NCBI GenBank assembly: GCA_023418315.1
Contig: JAEZZY010000067.1
Coordinates: 62,001-126,000 of the forward strand
Length of the DNA: 64,000 nt
Source: Bacteroidota bacterium
GTDB lineage: Bacteria > Bacteroidota > Bacteroidia > Chitinophagales > Chitinophagaceae
Direction of reading: 5' to 3'
Shown here: piece by piece, positions 34,530 through 43,502 of the stretch
Layout: the number at the start of each line of letters is the position of its first letter
Position numbering within the stretch: position 1 is the stretch's first letter
Notes under the pieces: generated by a model
What the model was told of the DNA's origin: nothing
Databases searched by the model: none
What the model saw: only the letters and a program-made list of their open reading frames with translations
Position numbers and translations under genes: made by a program

Positions 34530-37031
34530 ATGAACACAATAGCGCAAATAGCAAAATGGACGAATGCCGTCTGGCTACAGCAAGCATCGGATGCCGGTAT
34601 AGAAGAACTGGTTATTGATACCAGAAAAATAGCCGACCCGGAAAACGCTTTGTTCATAGCCCTTTCCACTCCCCGCAGAGATGGGCAGGATTTTGTGGCG
34701 GAAGCCTATGAAAAAGGAGTCCGCAATTTTTTAGTACAAAGGCCTATAGCGGTTGATCATTTCCCCGATGCCAATTTTCTACAGGTAACACATACACAAC
34801 AAGCACTGCAACAAATAGCCGCAGCACACAGGAAGCAATTCTCCGTTCCCGTCATCGGTATTACGGGCAGCAACGGGAAAACGGTGGTGAAAGAATGGCT
34901 GTATCAATTGCTGGCAGAAGAACTGGACGTGGTGAAAAGTCCGCGCAGCTACAACTCGCAGATAGGCGTGCCGCTTTCCGTATGGTTGATGAATGAACGC
35001 CATCATATAGGCATTTTTGAAGCAGGCATTTCCCAGACCGGCGAAATGGAAAAACTCGAACCCATCATCAAACCTACTATCGGCATCTTTACCAATATCG
35101 GAGAAGCGCATAGCGAAGGCTTTCTCAATCAACGGCAGAAGGTAAATGAAAAACTGTTTCTGTTCAGGCATGTAAAACAACTGGTTTATTGCAGCGATCA
35201 CATGGATGTGAATGAAGCCATCCTTCAATACCGGAATCAACTACAGGGAGATGATAAAGGAGCCATGCAGCTTTTTACCTGGTCTTATAAGCATGATGCG
35301 GATGTGAAAATAATTTCCACCCAATCGGCAAAAAACCAGACCGTTATCTCTGCCCTATATCAGGGTGAAACCATCAGCATTACCATTCCCTTCTCCGACC
35401 CGGCATCTATTGAAAACGCCATTCATTGCTGGTGCACGTTATTGTTGCTGCACATAGCGCCTGCCGCCATCGCAGAGCACATGGAAAAATTGCACGCCGT
35501 AGCCATGCGGCTGGAGCTGCGCCAGGGCATCAATGACTGCACCATCATCAACGATATTTATAATTCCGATCTCACTTCTCTGCAAATAGCGCTGGATTTC
35601 CTGGAACAGCAAAAACAGCACGATCAGCACACCGTTATCCTCTCCGATATGTTTCAGATGGGCAAAGCGGATGCCGACTTGTATCAGGATGTGGCAGAGC
35701 TGATAGCAAAGAAAAATGTACAACGCTTTATAGGCGTAGGCCCGGCATTGCATAAGCATCAACATTTTTTTGCAGCGCATAAAAAACTGAAAAGTATTTT
35801 CTTTAAATCCACCGACGAACTGCTGCATAAGATGCATCTTATCCATTTCAGAGATGAAGCTATTCTCTTGAAAGCGGCGCGTGCATTTGAATTTGAAAAA
35901 ATTGATTTACTGCTGGAGCAGAAAGTACACCAGACGGTTTTATCCATCAATCTTTCCTCCCTTATTCACAACCTCAATGTATTTCGGCAGGCGGTAGGAA
36001 GCAGGGTGAAGATCATGGCGATGGTGAAGGCTTTTTCCTATGGCAGCGGCAGTTTTGAAATAGCACACATGCTTCAGTACGCCGGCGTGGATTACCTCAC
36101 CGTGGCCTATACCGATGAAGGCGTAACGCTGCGGAAAGCAGGAATTAAAATGCCTATAATGGTGATGAGCCCCGATGCTTCTTCTTTTGACCGGATGATA
36201 GCGTGGAAACTGGAGCCGGAGATATTCAGTATGAATTCGCTGAAAGCTTTTCTTGCCATGGCGGAGACATTGATGGTTACCGATTATCCGGTGCATATAA
36301 AACTGGATACGGGCATGCACCGGCTGGGTTTTGTAGAAAAAGAATTACCGGAAATACTCTCCCTCATCCGGCAAGCGCCGCAAATAAAAATAGCCAGTGT
36401 ATTCAGCCATCTTGCCGCCAGCGAAGACCTTTCTTTTGACAGCTTTACCGGAGAGCAGGCAGCCAATTTTATAAAAATGAGCGATGCCATAGCCGCAGCT
36501 CTGGGTTATTTGCCTATTCGTCATTTGTGTAATTCGGCGGCTATAGCCCGGCATAAAAACCTGCATTTCGATATGGTGCGCCTCGGTCTTGGGCTGTATG
36601 GAATTGACGGAAGCGGTATGTTGCAATCCCAACTGAGACAAATAAGCACGTTAAAAACCACTATTGCACAAATCAAAGAAGTAAATGCCGGAGAAACAGT
36701 GGGCTACGGACGAAAAGGCATTACCCAAGAAAATACACGCATCGCCACCATTTGTATCGGCTATGCAGACGGCTATCCGCGGGCATTGGGCAATGGCATA
36801 GCGCATGTGTTGATACACGGAAAACCGGCGAGGCTTATAGGCGCGGTATGTATGGATATGTGCATGGTGGATGTATCGCATATTTCCGAAGCACAGGAAG
36901 GCGATGAAGTGATTGTATTCGGTACGGAACTGCCGGTAACACAGCTTGCCCGGTGGTCAGACACTATTTCTTATGAAATCATGACCGGTATCTCACAGCG
37001 CGTGAAGCGGGTTTATGTAAATGAAGAATAA
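34530..37031 (+). CDS. murF-alr: Fused UDP-MurNAc-tripeptide:D-Ala-D-Ala ligase / alanine racemase
   Basis: A bifunctional enzyme of 833 residues for peptidoglycan precursor synthesis. Residues 1-450 are MurF, which adds D-Ala-D-Ala to UDP-MurNAc-tripeptide (P-loop ITGSNGKTVVKEW, then GIFEAGISQTGEME and NDIYNSDLTSLQIAL). Residues about 460-833 are alanine racemase, which makes D-Ala. The PLP lysine is in IMAMVKAFSYGSG, and the conserved SVFSHLAASED, VRLGLGLYGIDG and GYADGYPRALG (catalytic Tyr) are present. The fusion is a known Bacteroidetes feature, coupling D-Ala supply to its use. The ATG at 34530 is 2 bases after the DUF4340 stop; the stop overlaps the next ATG by one base. Confidence 0.97.
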   Translation: MNTIAQIAKWTNAVWLQQASDAGIEELVIDTRKIADPENALFIALSTPRRDGQDFVAEAYEKGVRNFLVQRPIAVDHFPDANFLQVTHTQQALQQIAAAHRKQFSVPVIGITGSNGKTVVKEWLYQLLAEELDVVKSPRSYNSQIGVPLSVWLMNERHHIGIFEAGISQTGEMEKLEPIIKPTIGIFTNIGEAHSEGFLNQRQKVNEKLFLFRHVKQLVYCSDHMDVNEAILQYRNQLQGDDKGAMQLFTWSYKHDADVKIISTQSAKNQTVISALYQGETISITIPFSDPASIENAIHCWCTLLLLHIAPAAIAEHMEKLHAVAMRLELRQGINDCTIINDIYNSDLTSLQIALDFLEQQKQHDQHTVILSDMFQMGKADADLYQDVAELIAKKNVQRFIGVGPALHKHQHFFAAHKKLKSIFFKSTDELLHKMHLIHFRDEAILLKAARAFEFEKIDLLLEQKVHQTVLSINLSSLIHNLNVFRQAVGSRVKIMAMVKAFSYGSGSFEIAHMLQYAGVDYLTVAYTDEGVTLRKAGIKMPIMVMSPDASSFDRMIAWKLEPEIFSMNSLKAFLAMAETLMVTDYPVHIKLDTGMHRLGFVEKELPEILSLIRQAPQIKIASVFSHLAASEDLSFDSFTGEQAANFIKMSDAIAAALGYLPIRHLCNSAAIARHKNLHFDMVRLGLGLYGIDGSGMLQSQLRQISTLKTTIAQIKEVNAGETVGYGRKGITQENTRIATICIGYADGYPRALGNGIAHVLIHGKPARLIGAVCMDMCMVDVSHISEAQEGDEVIVFGTELPVTQLARWSDTISYEIMTGISQRVKRVYVNEE

Positions 37032-37849
37032 TGCCTAAAGCCAGCATCATTATATCGGTTTACAACAAGCTGGCATTTCTTCGTCTGGTGCTGGCAGGAC
37101 TGGAAATGCAAACGGAAAAAGATTTTGAAGTCATTATTTCCGACGATGGGTCGGAGGACGCATTTGTGAACGGATTGAAGGAAATCTGCTCCCGATCACC
37201 CCTACACATCATCCACAACTGGCAGGAAGACGTAGGATTCCGAAAGAATAAAATACTCAACAGCTCGGTAGTTATCGCCACCGCTCCTTACCTTATTTTT
37301 TTGGATGGCGATTGCATTCCGCATCCCGAATTTGTAAAAGAACATTTGCTGAATGCCGCGCCGGATACTTGTCTTGCCGGTAGAAGGGTGGACTTGTCCG
37401 AAGAACTTACGCAGACATTAACAGCAGAAAAAATCAGAAACGGATGCTTACAATCGGCAGGTTTTACCGTGAAGATGTTTATCGCATTTTTGCGTACACG
37501 ACTTTTCAATTTTAAATACGGCATCTATTTTAAAAACCCCTTGTTGCGCCGGTTTTTTAACCGAAAAGAAAAAGGCTTGCTCGGCGCCAATTTTTCTTTG
37601 CATAAAAACACCTTATTGGCTATAAACGGCTTTGATGAACGCTATCGCCTGCCTACGTTCGGCGAAGATTCGGATGTGGAATTTCGACTGAGACTGAATG
37701 GCGTGAAGATAAAAGGCGTACTGAATATGGCTGTAGCCTATCATTGCCGGCACAAGCTCTTACCTCGCCCGGAAGAAAGCAAAAAACTGTATGAACAAGT
37801 GGTGAAAGACAGAATTGCCTATACACCGTACGGTATTGAAAAGCGATGA
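37031..37849 (+). CDS. Glycosyltransferase family 2
   Basis: A 272-residue GT-A enzyme. The N-terminus has ASIIISVYNKLAFLRLVLAGL, the nucleotide-binding EVIISDDGSED, and the DxD-like IFLDGDCIPHPEF. The acceptor region has GANFSLHKNTLLAINGFDERYRLPTFGEDSDVEFRLRLNG, matching the glycosyltransferase 2 C-terminal (Glyco_transf_7C-like) layout. The start codon overlaps the murF-alr stop (TAATG), so the two are translationally coupled. Substrate unknown; surface polysaccharide is likely. Confidence 0.88.
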   Translation: MPKASIIISVYNKLAFLRLVLAGLEMQTEKDFEVIISDDGSEDAFVNGLKEICSRSPLHIIHNWQEDVGFRKNKILNSSVVIATAPYLIFLDGDCIPHPEFVKEHLLNAAPDTCLAGRRVDLSEELTQTLTAEKIRNGCLQSAGFTVKMFIAFLRTRLFNFKYGIYFKNPLLRRFFNRKEKGLLGANFSLHKNTLLAINGFDERYRLPTFGEDSDVEFRLRLNGVKIKGVLNMAVAYHCRHKLLPRPEESKKLYEQVVKDRIAYTPYGIEKR

Positions 37850-37883
37850 GCGTGAAAGCCTTTATTTTTTTGAAGTGAAACGC

Positions 37884-39896
37884 CTATGTCTGTGATGCTT
37901 TTACGATTCTTTTTATGGTTTGTCTTCCGCTCTTATCCGTAAAGCGAAGCAGGTAAACGCCCTGTGGCAGCATGTGTATATTCATTTCATCCTGACCCTC
38001 ATTCAGGCTTTTTCGCATCAGTTTTTGCCCCTGTAAATTATACACTTCCACCACTATGTCAGGCTGTATATGATTTAGGTAAAGCACGTCAGCAGCGGGG
38101 TTAGGGTAGATGTTCACTGAATGTTGTCTTAATTCCTCTACTGCATTGGGCAACGTTACCTTCACCCGATGGCAGATGGTGTTGCTGCCGCAGCCGTTCA
38201 CTACCGTTACACACACAGGGTAGTAGCCGGAAGCTGTATAAGTATGTGAAGGCGAAGGATTGGACGTAAGTGTAGTGCCATCGCCAAAGTTCCAGGAGAG
38301 GAAAGTATAAGGTGTTTGCCCCGTGTATGAAAAGCTTATAGTGCTTATGCTCGTAGCTGTGGCAGTAAACTCTGGAAGCAACAAGTTGCAGTTACAGTTC
38401 ACGTTTTTATATTTAGCCACAAACCAGTCGGTTGCGCTTTTTACCGTATCTATTTTGGAAAGCGTGGTAGTGCCGAACTCAAGCTGGTTGTAAAAAAAAC
38501 CACCTACGAAAAGATTCCCGTTCCTATCTGCGCTTAGCAATGGCCATTGTGCATTTCTCTTTATGGAATCTATAGCCATCGTCTTGCCGGTGGCAGCATT
38601 CATTTTACAAAGGAAGATGTTAGCGCCGTTGCCCGGAGCAGGCGAAGATAATTGAAGGCTATCCCAAACCAGAACGGCACTATAATCGTAATAGCCTGCT
38701 ACGGTAACGAACCCGTTATAATATTCGATATCATTGATCGCAACAGAATTGCCTTGCGAACCTGTGAACCACAGCCGATTGCCGGCGCTATCCATTGCGG
38801 CTGCAAAAGGAAGCGTATTATAAGGGATGGTATAATTAGGATCATTTACTAACGTATCCCCGTTAAATACGGTGCCTTCCCGTCCGGTGGCTGCTATGTA
38901 TAGGTTGCCGTCTCCGTCTGTTACCGCACTTGCTACATTATTGTTTTTGTTGGTGTCTGCCTGCTTTACCCAAAGATTGGTACCGGCTGCATTAAAAGCT
39001 GCCGCATATATCCAATATGCAGTGGGGGATGTCGTTGTCATGGACGCGTTGCCGATTGTTAAGGTGCCGAATACCGTTGGATAATAAGTGCCTGCTGCAT
39101 AAAACCTTCCGGAGCGCTCATTTCTGGTAAATTGCATGTAACCGTCGGTAGTATTGCCTTGCAGTTTGGTAGAGGATATATCCAGCAAGGTGTTGCTTTG
39201 GAATACGCCGGAGGCATTATATTTTACTGCGCAGTACCGGGCGCCTCCCATTACACTAAAAGTGCCGTAATCATAAACGCCGGCCGGCAGGTAGGCGTAC
39301 CAGTACAAATCGCCATTAGAAGCGGCCGATAATCCTGAAACTGCTCCCTGTGGCGTGCCGGCTTCCACATTTACCGGGGTCTTAAACCATTGCATCACCC
39401 CACTGCTGTCGTATTTGATTATATAAAGCCCTATGTGGGCATTGGCAATAGCGGTATCCGTATCGAAATATGCCGTATCGGCAGCAAGAACATCCCCATA
39501 GCCGCCAGCAATATATATTCCCTCGGAAGTATCTACCGCAAGGTAATTTGCCCAGGCTATTCCGCTTATTATTTTCATCCAGCGGAAAGTGCCGTTACAA
39601 TCCCAGGAAGCCAGGCTGAAGTTGGCATTGCTGTCAGGCGCTGCTATATGGCCGTCTATATTTACTTTACCTCCACTTTGAGCCAATACATAAACATTCC
39701 CATACTTATCCGTTGCCATATCCTTTATATTATCTCCACCTCCACTCATGCCGGGTATAATCTTAGCCCAGGCTCCGCCACGCTTTGCCCAATCGTGTGT
39801 GCCGATGGTTTGGGCAGCGAGTAAGGACGGAAAAAGAATACTCATCCATAAAATAATAATGAAATAAGCATTATTGTATTTAAATTTCATGACCAT
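37884..39896 (-). CDS. T9SS-exported protein with PKD domain
   Basis: A 670-residue secreted protein (start at 39896, or at the ATG 39890 two codons later). The signal peptide NAYFIIILWMSILFPSLLAAQ is followed by about 460 residues of beta-propeller-like SBBP-type repeats, seen as phrases such as DKYGNVYVLAQSGG, GDGNLYIAATGRE and DRNGNLFVGGFFYN. A PKD domain follows (FLSWNFGDGTTLTSNPSPSHTYTASGYYPVCVTV), and then a type IX secretion C-terminal domain (VNIYPNPAADVLYLN ... GVYLLRFTDKSGRQTIKRIVK). Function unknown; probable adhesin or scaffold. It starts 18 bases after the cysteine-rich gene and is probably co-transcribed with it. Confidence 0.88.
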   Translation of the reverse strand: MVMKFKYNNAYFIIILWMSILFPSLLAAQTIGTHDWAKRGGAWAKIIPGMSGGGDNIKDMATDKYGNVYVLAQSGGKVNIDGHIAAPDSNANFSLASWDCNGTFRWMKIISGIAWANYLAVDTSEGIYIAGGYGDVLAADTAYFDTDTAIANAHIGLYIIKYDSSGVMQWFKTPVNVEAGTPQGAVSGLSAASNGDLYWYAYLPAGVYDYGTFSVMGGARYCAVKYNASGVFQSNTLLDISSTKLQGNTTDGYMQFTRNERSGRFYAAGTYYPTVFGTLTIGNASMTTTSPTAYWIYAAAFNAAGTNLWVKQADTNKNNNVASAVTDGDGNLYIAATGREGTVFNGDTLVNDPNYTIPYNTLPFAAAMDSAGNRLWFTGSQGNSVAINDIEYYNGFVTVAGYYDYSAVLVWDSLQLSSPAPGNGANIFLCKMNAATGKTMAIDSIKRNAQWPLLSADRNGNLFVGGFFYNQLEFGTTTLSKIDTVKSATDWFVAKYKNVNCNCNLLLPEFTATATSISTISFSYTGQTPYTFLSWNFGDGTTLTSNPSPSHTYTASGYYPVCVTVVNGCGSNTICHRVKVTLPNAVEELRQHSVNIYPNPAADVLYLNHIQPDIVVEVYNLQGQKLMRKSLNEGQDEMNIHMLPQGVYLLRFTDKSGRQTIKRIVKASQT

Positions 39897-39914
39897 TATC
39901 TATAGCGTTTTGGT

Positions 39915-40346
39915 TTACCAAATTCTAAGTATTCCTGTGCTGGGACTGGTTTGAAAATAATCTGCGTTAATAGTAGTACCCGAAGGTCCAATACATTGGG
40001 TACAATATGGCATAAGATCAATATTGGTACCTACTCCGCAACCTGCCGCTAACGGCATGCAATCCACCTGTGCACAGACACTGCTACAGCCATTTTGATA
40101 GCAAACCGTAGCTACTATATCGTTTATGCCTACTTTGTAGGGACAAGTAAGGACTGGCTCAATTTTTCCGGGCGGTACTATGTAGGAAGTGCTGCTATAA
40201 TGAATACAGGTTTCATAGCAATCCAATGTTACTTCGACTGTGCAGCTTGTATAGTTTCGGATTTGGGTAATCTGTGCGTGAGCTTGGTGCGAAAAGGCAC
40301 ATGTCAGCATGACCAAAATGAATGAATGAATGAATGTCTTTTTCAT
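39915..40346 (-). CDS. Small cysteine-rich secreted protein
   Basis: A 143-residue protein with a signal peptide (KKTFIHSFILVMLTCAFSHQAHAQ). The mature part of about 119 residues contains 11 cysteines (clusters in TSCTVEVTLDCYETC, VCYQNGCSSVCAQVDC, GCGVG, YCTQCIG), so a disulphide-stabilised fold is likely. I do not recognise a family. It has no C-terminal sorting domain. Codons 4-10 lie in a five-copy tetranucleotide tract at 40317-40336, so slippage could shift the frame (see findings). It is upstream of the T9SS PKD gene and carries the best promoter of the pair. Confidence 0.68.
   Translation of the reverse strand: MKKTFIHSFILVMLTCAFSHQAHAQITQIRNYTSCTVEVTLDCYETCIHYSSTSYIVPPGKIEPVLTCPYKVGINDIVATVCYQNGCSSVCAQVDCMPLAAGCGVGTNIDLMPYCTQCIGPSGTTINADYFQTSPSTGILRIW
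40317..40336. repeat. Tetranucleotide tract (AATG)5 in the signal-peptide codons
   Basis: Five uninterrupted AATG units read on the plus strand (CATT on the coding strand). The tract is 20 bases long, begins three codons into the minus-strand gene at 39915-40346, and is not a multiple of three per unit. Change in copy number by one would frameshift the gene. Confidence 0.9.
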
Positions 40347-40377
40347 GATGAATAAATTTTTAAAATTTAGAAAGATG

Positions 40378-40409
40378 TAAATGTAAAAAAGTACTGATTA
40401 TTTGTCAAA
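40378..40409 (-). promoter_or_regulatory. Promoter (TTTG-N20-TACATTTA) for the cysteine-rich/T9SS gene pair
   Basis: On the minus strand, a -33 TTTG (40406-40409) and a -7 box TACATTTA (40378-40385) that differs from TAnnTTTG at one base. They are separated by 20 bases, within the Bacteroidetes spacing. The start codon is about 31 bases downstream. Confidence 0.6.
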
Positions 40410-40626
40410 CCTTTAGTCTCGATTCTCTGGTTCACTCTTATGCCATCTTTGTACGGTTTTAAAATGTTACTTATTAAATCCCACGCAAAAACGGGGTTAA
40501 AAAAAGGAAAGAATACATAAAGATTCCAAACAGCAAAGTTTCAGATTCTAAAAGCTTTTAGGGTGGCTCTGTTTTCCTTGCAATTCCCATATTTGCCCTC
40601 CCTTAACTTTTTTAAAGTGAAACAAC

Positions 40627-40634
40627 TATATTTG
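40627..40634 (+). promoter_or_regulatory. -7 box (TATATTTG) for hppA
   Basis: A perfect TAnnTTTG on the plus strand, 30 bases before the ATG at 40665. No TTG is seen at the expected distance. A second near-match CATATTTG lies at about 40588-40595. Confidence 0.5.
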
Positions 40635-40664
40635 CGCCACTTTTATAACAGCTATATAATATTT

Positions 40665-42875
40665 ATGAATTCACTTTTCTACCTGGTTCCATGCTTTGGA
40701 ATTGTAGCCTTGTTGTACACCTTCATCAAAAGCTCGTGGGTGAGCGCACAACCTGCCGGTAACGACCGGATGAAAGAAATTGCCAAATACATAGCAGAAG
40801 GGGCAATGGCCTTCCTGAAAGCTGAATACAAAATCCTTACTTATTTCGTAATCATCGCGGCTATTTTGCTGGGCATCATGGGCGGCTCACATGAAAATTC
40901 GCACTGGTCCATAGCGCTCGCATTTGTAGTAGGTGCGGTATTCTCTGCCCTTGCGGGTTTTATAGGAATGCGCATCGCTACCAAATCGAATGTGCGCACC
41001 GCAGAAGCGGCTAAAACAAGTCTTTCCAAAGCGCTGAGAGTATCCTTCACCGGTGGTTCGGTAATGGGTATGGGCGTAGCGGGGCTGGCAGTCTTGGGCT
41101 TGGGCGCTGTGTTTATTGTATTGTATAATGCCTTTGCTCCCGCAGGTGTGCATACAGTAGAAATGGAGCGCGTCATCGAAGTATTGACCGGCTTCTCCCT
41201 CGGTGCGGAAAGCATTGCGCTTTTTGCGCGCGTAGGCGGCGGTATCTATACTAAAGCGGCAGACGTAGGCGCTGACCTTGTAGGTAAGGTGGAAGCAGGC
41301 ATTCCTGAAGATGATCCCCGCAACCCTGCCACGATTGCCGATAACGTAGGCGATAACGTGGGCGACGTAGCCGGTATGGGCGCTGATCTTTTCGGTTCTT
41401 ATGTAGCAACGGTTTTAGCAACCATGGTGCTCGGTCGTGAAACGGCTTCTATAGATAATTTCGGTGGCATGGCGCCTATCTTATTACCCATGCTTATTGC
41501 CGGTGCAGGGATTATTTTTTCCATCATAGGCACCTGGTTTGTGCGCATCAGCGAAAGCGCCGGTCTCAGCACTGCCAAAGTGCAGTCTGCGCTGAACATG
41601 GGCAACTGGGGCTCCATCGTTCTTACTGCCATTGCTTCTTATTTTTTAGTAAGCTATATCCTTCCCGACACGATGAACCTGCGTGGTTTTGAATTTACAA
41701 AGAATGGCGTGTTTGGTGCAATCATCGTAGGACTTGTAGTAGGTACGTTGATGAGCATCATCACCGAATATTATACGGCTATGGGTAAACGTCCGGTAAT
41801 GAGTATCGTGCGTCAGTCTTCTACCGGTCATGCTACCAACATTATCGGCGGGCTTTCCGTAGGTATGGAAAGTACCTTGATTCCGATCATCATTCTGGCT
41901 TCCGGTATTTACGGTTCTTACCTCTGCGCCGGTCTTTACGGTGTGGCGATAGCTGCTGCCGGTATGATGGCTACTACGGCTATGCAGTTGGCTATTGATG
42001 CGTTCGGACCGATTGCCGATAATGCGGGCGGTATTGCAGAAATGAGTGAATTGCCTAAGGAAGTACGTGAAAAAACAGATATTCTGGATGCGGTAGGGAA
42101 CACCACTGCGGCTACGGGTAAAGGCTTTGCGATCGCTTCTGCTGCTTTGACGGCGTTGGCATTGTTTGCAGCCTTTGTAGGCATTGCCAAGATTGACGGT
42201 ATTGATATTTATAAAGCGGATGTACTGGCGGGTTTGTTTGTAGGAGGAATGATTCCGTTTATTTTCTCTTCCTTAGCCATCACGGCTGTGGGTAAAGCGG
42301 CTATGGCGATGGTGGAAGAAGTGCGTCGTCAGTTCCGCGAGATACCGGGCATTATGGATGGAAAAGCCAAGCCTGAGTATGATAAATGCGTAGCGATTTC
42401 TACCGATGCATCTATCAAAAAAATGATGTTGCCAGGCGCTATTGCGATTGTTTCTCCGTTGATTATTGGTTTTGTATTTGGCCCTGAAGTATTGGGTGGT
42501 TTCCTTGCCGGTGCTACCGTAAGCGGTGTGTTGATGGGTATGTTCCAAAACAATGCCGGTGGTGCTTGGGATAATGCCAAAAAATCTTTTGAAAAAGGCG
42601 TGGACATCAACGGACAGACTTATTACAAAAAATCCGAACCGCATAAAGCATCCGTAACCGGTGATACCGTAGGCGATCCATTTAAAGATACGTCTGGCCC
42701 TTCCATGAATATTCTTATCAAACTGATGTCTATCGTTTCGTTGGTGATTGCGCCTACCTTGAGCGATATGTTTCAGGATAAAATAGAGAATGACAGAAAA
42801 GCAAAAATCGAAACCTTGCAAAATTTCGGTACGGAAGGAATTATGGGTGAGGAAAAGAATATTCTCAGCCATTAA
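40665..42875 (+). CDS. hppA: Membrane-bound cation-translocating pyrophosphatase, K+-dependent
   Basis: A 736-residue integral membrane enzyme with about 16 helices that couples pyrophosphate hydrolysis to cation export. The catalytic region is intact: [20 protein letters not shown], then [50 protein letters not shown] has Ala where K+-independent enzymes have Lys, so it should need K+. The glutamate that Na+-pumps (ADLxES) and plant H+-pumps (four residues later) carry in helix 6 is missing here (Gly244 and Ala248). Glu182 in [11 protein letters not shown] (helix 5) may replace it. The ATG at 40665 starts the first helix; the frame from 40563 is upstream noise. A terminator follows. Confidence 0.95.
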   Translation: MNSLFYLVPCFGIVALLYTFIKSSWVSAQPAGNDRMKEIAKYIAEGAMAFLKAEYKILTYFVIIAAILLGIMGGSHENSHWSIALAFVVGAVFSALAGFIGMRIATKSNVRTAEAAKTSLSKALRVSFTGGSVMGMGVAGLAVLGLGAVFIVLYNAFAPAGVHTVEMERVIEVLTGFSLGAESIALFARVGGGIYTKAADVGADLVGKVEAGIPEDDPRNPATIADNVGDNVGDVAGMGADLFGSYVATVLATMVLGRETASIDNFGGMAPILLPMLIAGAGIIFSIIGTWFVRISESAGLSTAKVQSALNMGNWGSIVLTAIASYFLVSYILPDTMNLRGFEFTKNGVFGAIIVGLVVGTLMSIITEYYTAMGKRPVMSIVRQSSTGHATNIIGGLSVGMESTLIPIIILASGIYGSYLCAGLYGVAIAAAGMMATTAMQLAIDAFGPIADNAGGIAEMSELPKEVREKTDILDAVGNTTAATGKGFAIASAALTALALFAAFVGIAKIDGIDIYKADVLAGLFVGGMIPFIFSSLAITAVGKAAMAMVEEVRRQFREIPGIMDGKAKPEYDKCVAISTDASIKKMMLPGAIAIVSPLIIGFVFGPEVLGGFLAGATVSGVLMGMFQNNAGGAWDNAKKSFEKGVDINGQTYYKKSEPHKASVTGDTVGDPFKDTSGPSMNILIKLMSIVSLVIAPTLSDMFQDKIENDRKAKIETLQNFGTEGIMGEEKNILSH

Positions 42876-42946
42876 GAACCTATCTGAAAAGATATAAGTA
42901 GTGATTAGGTAATGGCAAAGTGATTTGTTCTTAATTGAAAATTTTG

Positions 42947-42974
42947 AAAGCCGCTCGTTAGGAGTGGCTTTTTT
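42947..42974 (+). terminator. Intrinsic terminator of hppA
   Basis: A 10-bp stem AAAGCCGCTC (42947-42956) with GAGTGGCTTT (42962-42971), loop GTTAG, one G-T pair, then T to 42974. Confidence 0.85.
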
Positions 42975-42992
42975 GCTTTATAAAACGATTGC

Positions 42993-43190
42993 CTAAAGAC
43001 TGTCAAATTCTTCAATCAATTCGGGATCGGGAAGTTGGGCTTGTTTGCAAGTGTCAATAATTTTTACCTTCTTATATAATTCTCTTCTCACTAAAACCAA
43101 TTTTTTGAATTTGTGCGAAGATTGAGAAACGATACAACTCAACAAGTTTAGCAAATTTATTCTGCCCTTCTTGCTGGTTGAACTATGTTG
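42993..43190 (-). pseudogene. Possible frameshifted coding remnant beside tRNA-Gln
   Basis: On the minus strand two adjoining frames look protein-like. One reads QQEGQNKFAKLVELYRFSIF and on to KIGFSEKRII before a stop near 43075. The next frame reads VRRELYKKVKIIDTCKQAQL then PDPELIEEFDSL and stops at 42993. A single frameshift near 43090 would join them. There is no start codon or recognised family. It may be the decayed tail of a gene inserted next to the tRNA, or chance. Confidence 0.22.
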
Positions 43191-43204
43191 GAACCGAAAA
43201 TAAG

Positions 43205-43240
43205 AAACTCCTTGAAGTGCTTTACTATCAAGGAGTTTAA
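43205..43240 (-). terminator. Terminator of tRNA-Gln
   Basis: A long hairpin, AAACTCCTTGA (43205-43215) against TCAAGGAGTTT (43228-43238), lies just downstream of the tRNA on the minus strand and is followed by a T-rich stretch in that direction. Confidence 0.75.
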
Positions 43241-43251
43241 AATTGTTTCTG

Positions 43252-43322
43252 TAGTTCCACCTGGATTCGAACCAAGACTAACTGAACCAAAATCAGTTGT
43301 GCTACCTTTACACCATGGAACT
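43252..43322 (-). tRNA. tRNA-Gln (anticodon TTG)
   Basis: A 71-base tRNA on the minus strand. The acceptor arms AGTTCCA and TGGAACT pair fully, with discriminator A. The D arm contains GGTGTAAAGGTAGC. The anticodon stem is ACTGA/TCAGT around the loop TTTTGGT with anticodon TTG. The T arm has GGTTCGAATCC. No CCA is encoded. It stands alone, with a consensus promoter upstream and a hairpin terminator downstream. Confidence 0.95.
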
Positions 43323-43342
43323 ATCCATCCGCAAATGGGATG

Positions 43343-43373
43343 CAAATGTACATTTCCGTTTTAATTCACCAAA
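43343..43373 (-). promoter_or_regulatory. Consensus promoter (TTTG-N19-TACATTTG) for tRNA-Gln
   Basis: On the minus strand, a -33 TTTG (43370-43373) and a perfect -7 TACATTTG (43343-43350) are spaced 19 bases, the textbook Bacteroidetes arrangement. The mature tRNA begins about 20 bases further on. This is the best promoter match in the window. Confidence 0.75.
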
Positions 43374-43502
43374 ATTTCTACCTGATTTTTTTAGAAAAAC
43401 CTGCAAACGGAGCGAGCAGCATAATTTCCATTTTTCGGTTTGAAATTTCTCAATTAGGTTTGTATTTCGGTACATTTCCTGTATAAATATAACTGTTGAA
43501 AA

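Larger units (their letters stand above)
40347..40664. other. Intergenic region between divergent genes
   Basis: A 318-base AT-rich gap. It holds the minus-strand promoter at 40378-40409 and the plus-strand -7 box at 40627-40634. Between about 40410 and 40560 nothing is recognisable apart from short A/T runs. An open frame from GTG 40563 reads into hppA but has no membrane-pyrophosphatase similarity before 40665. Confidence 0.7.

Noticed and set aside
43157..43345. A 62-codon minus-strand frame reading through tRNA-Gln
   Set aside because: It is the tRNA read as protein (GGTTCGAATCC gives GSNPGGT-like residues), a common artefact.
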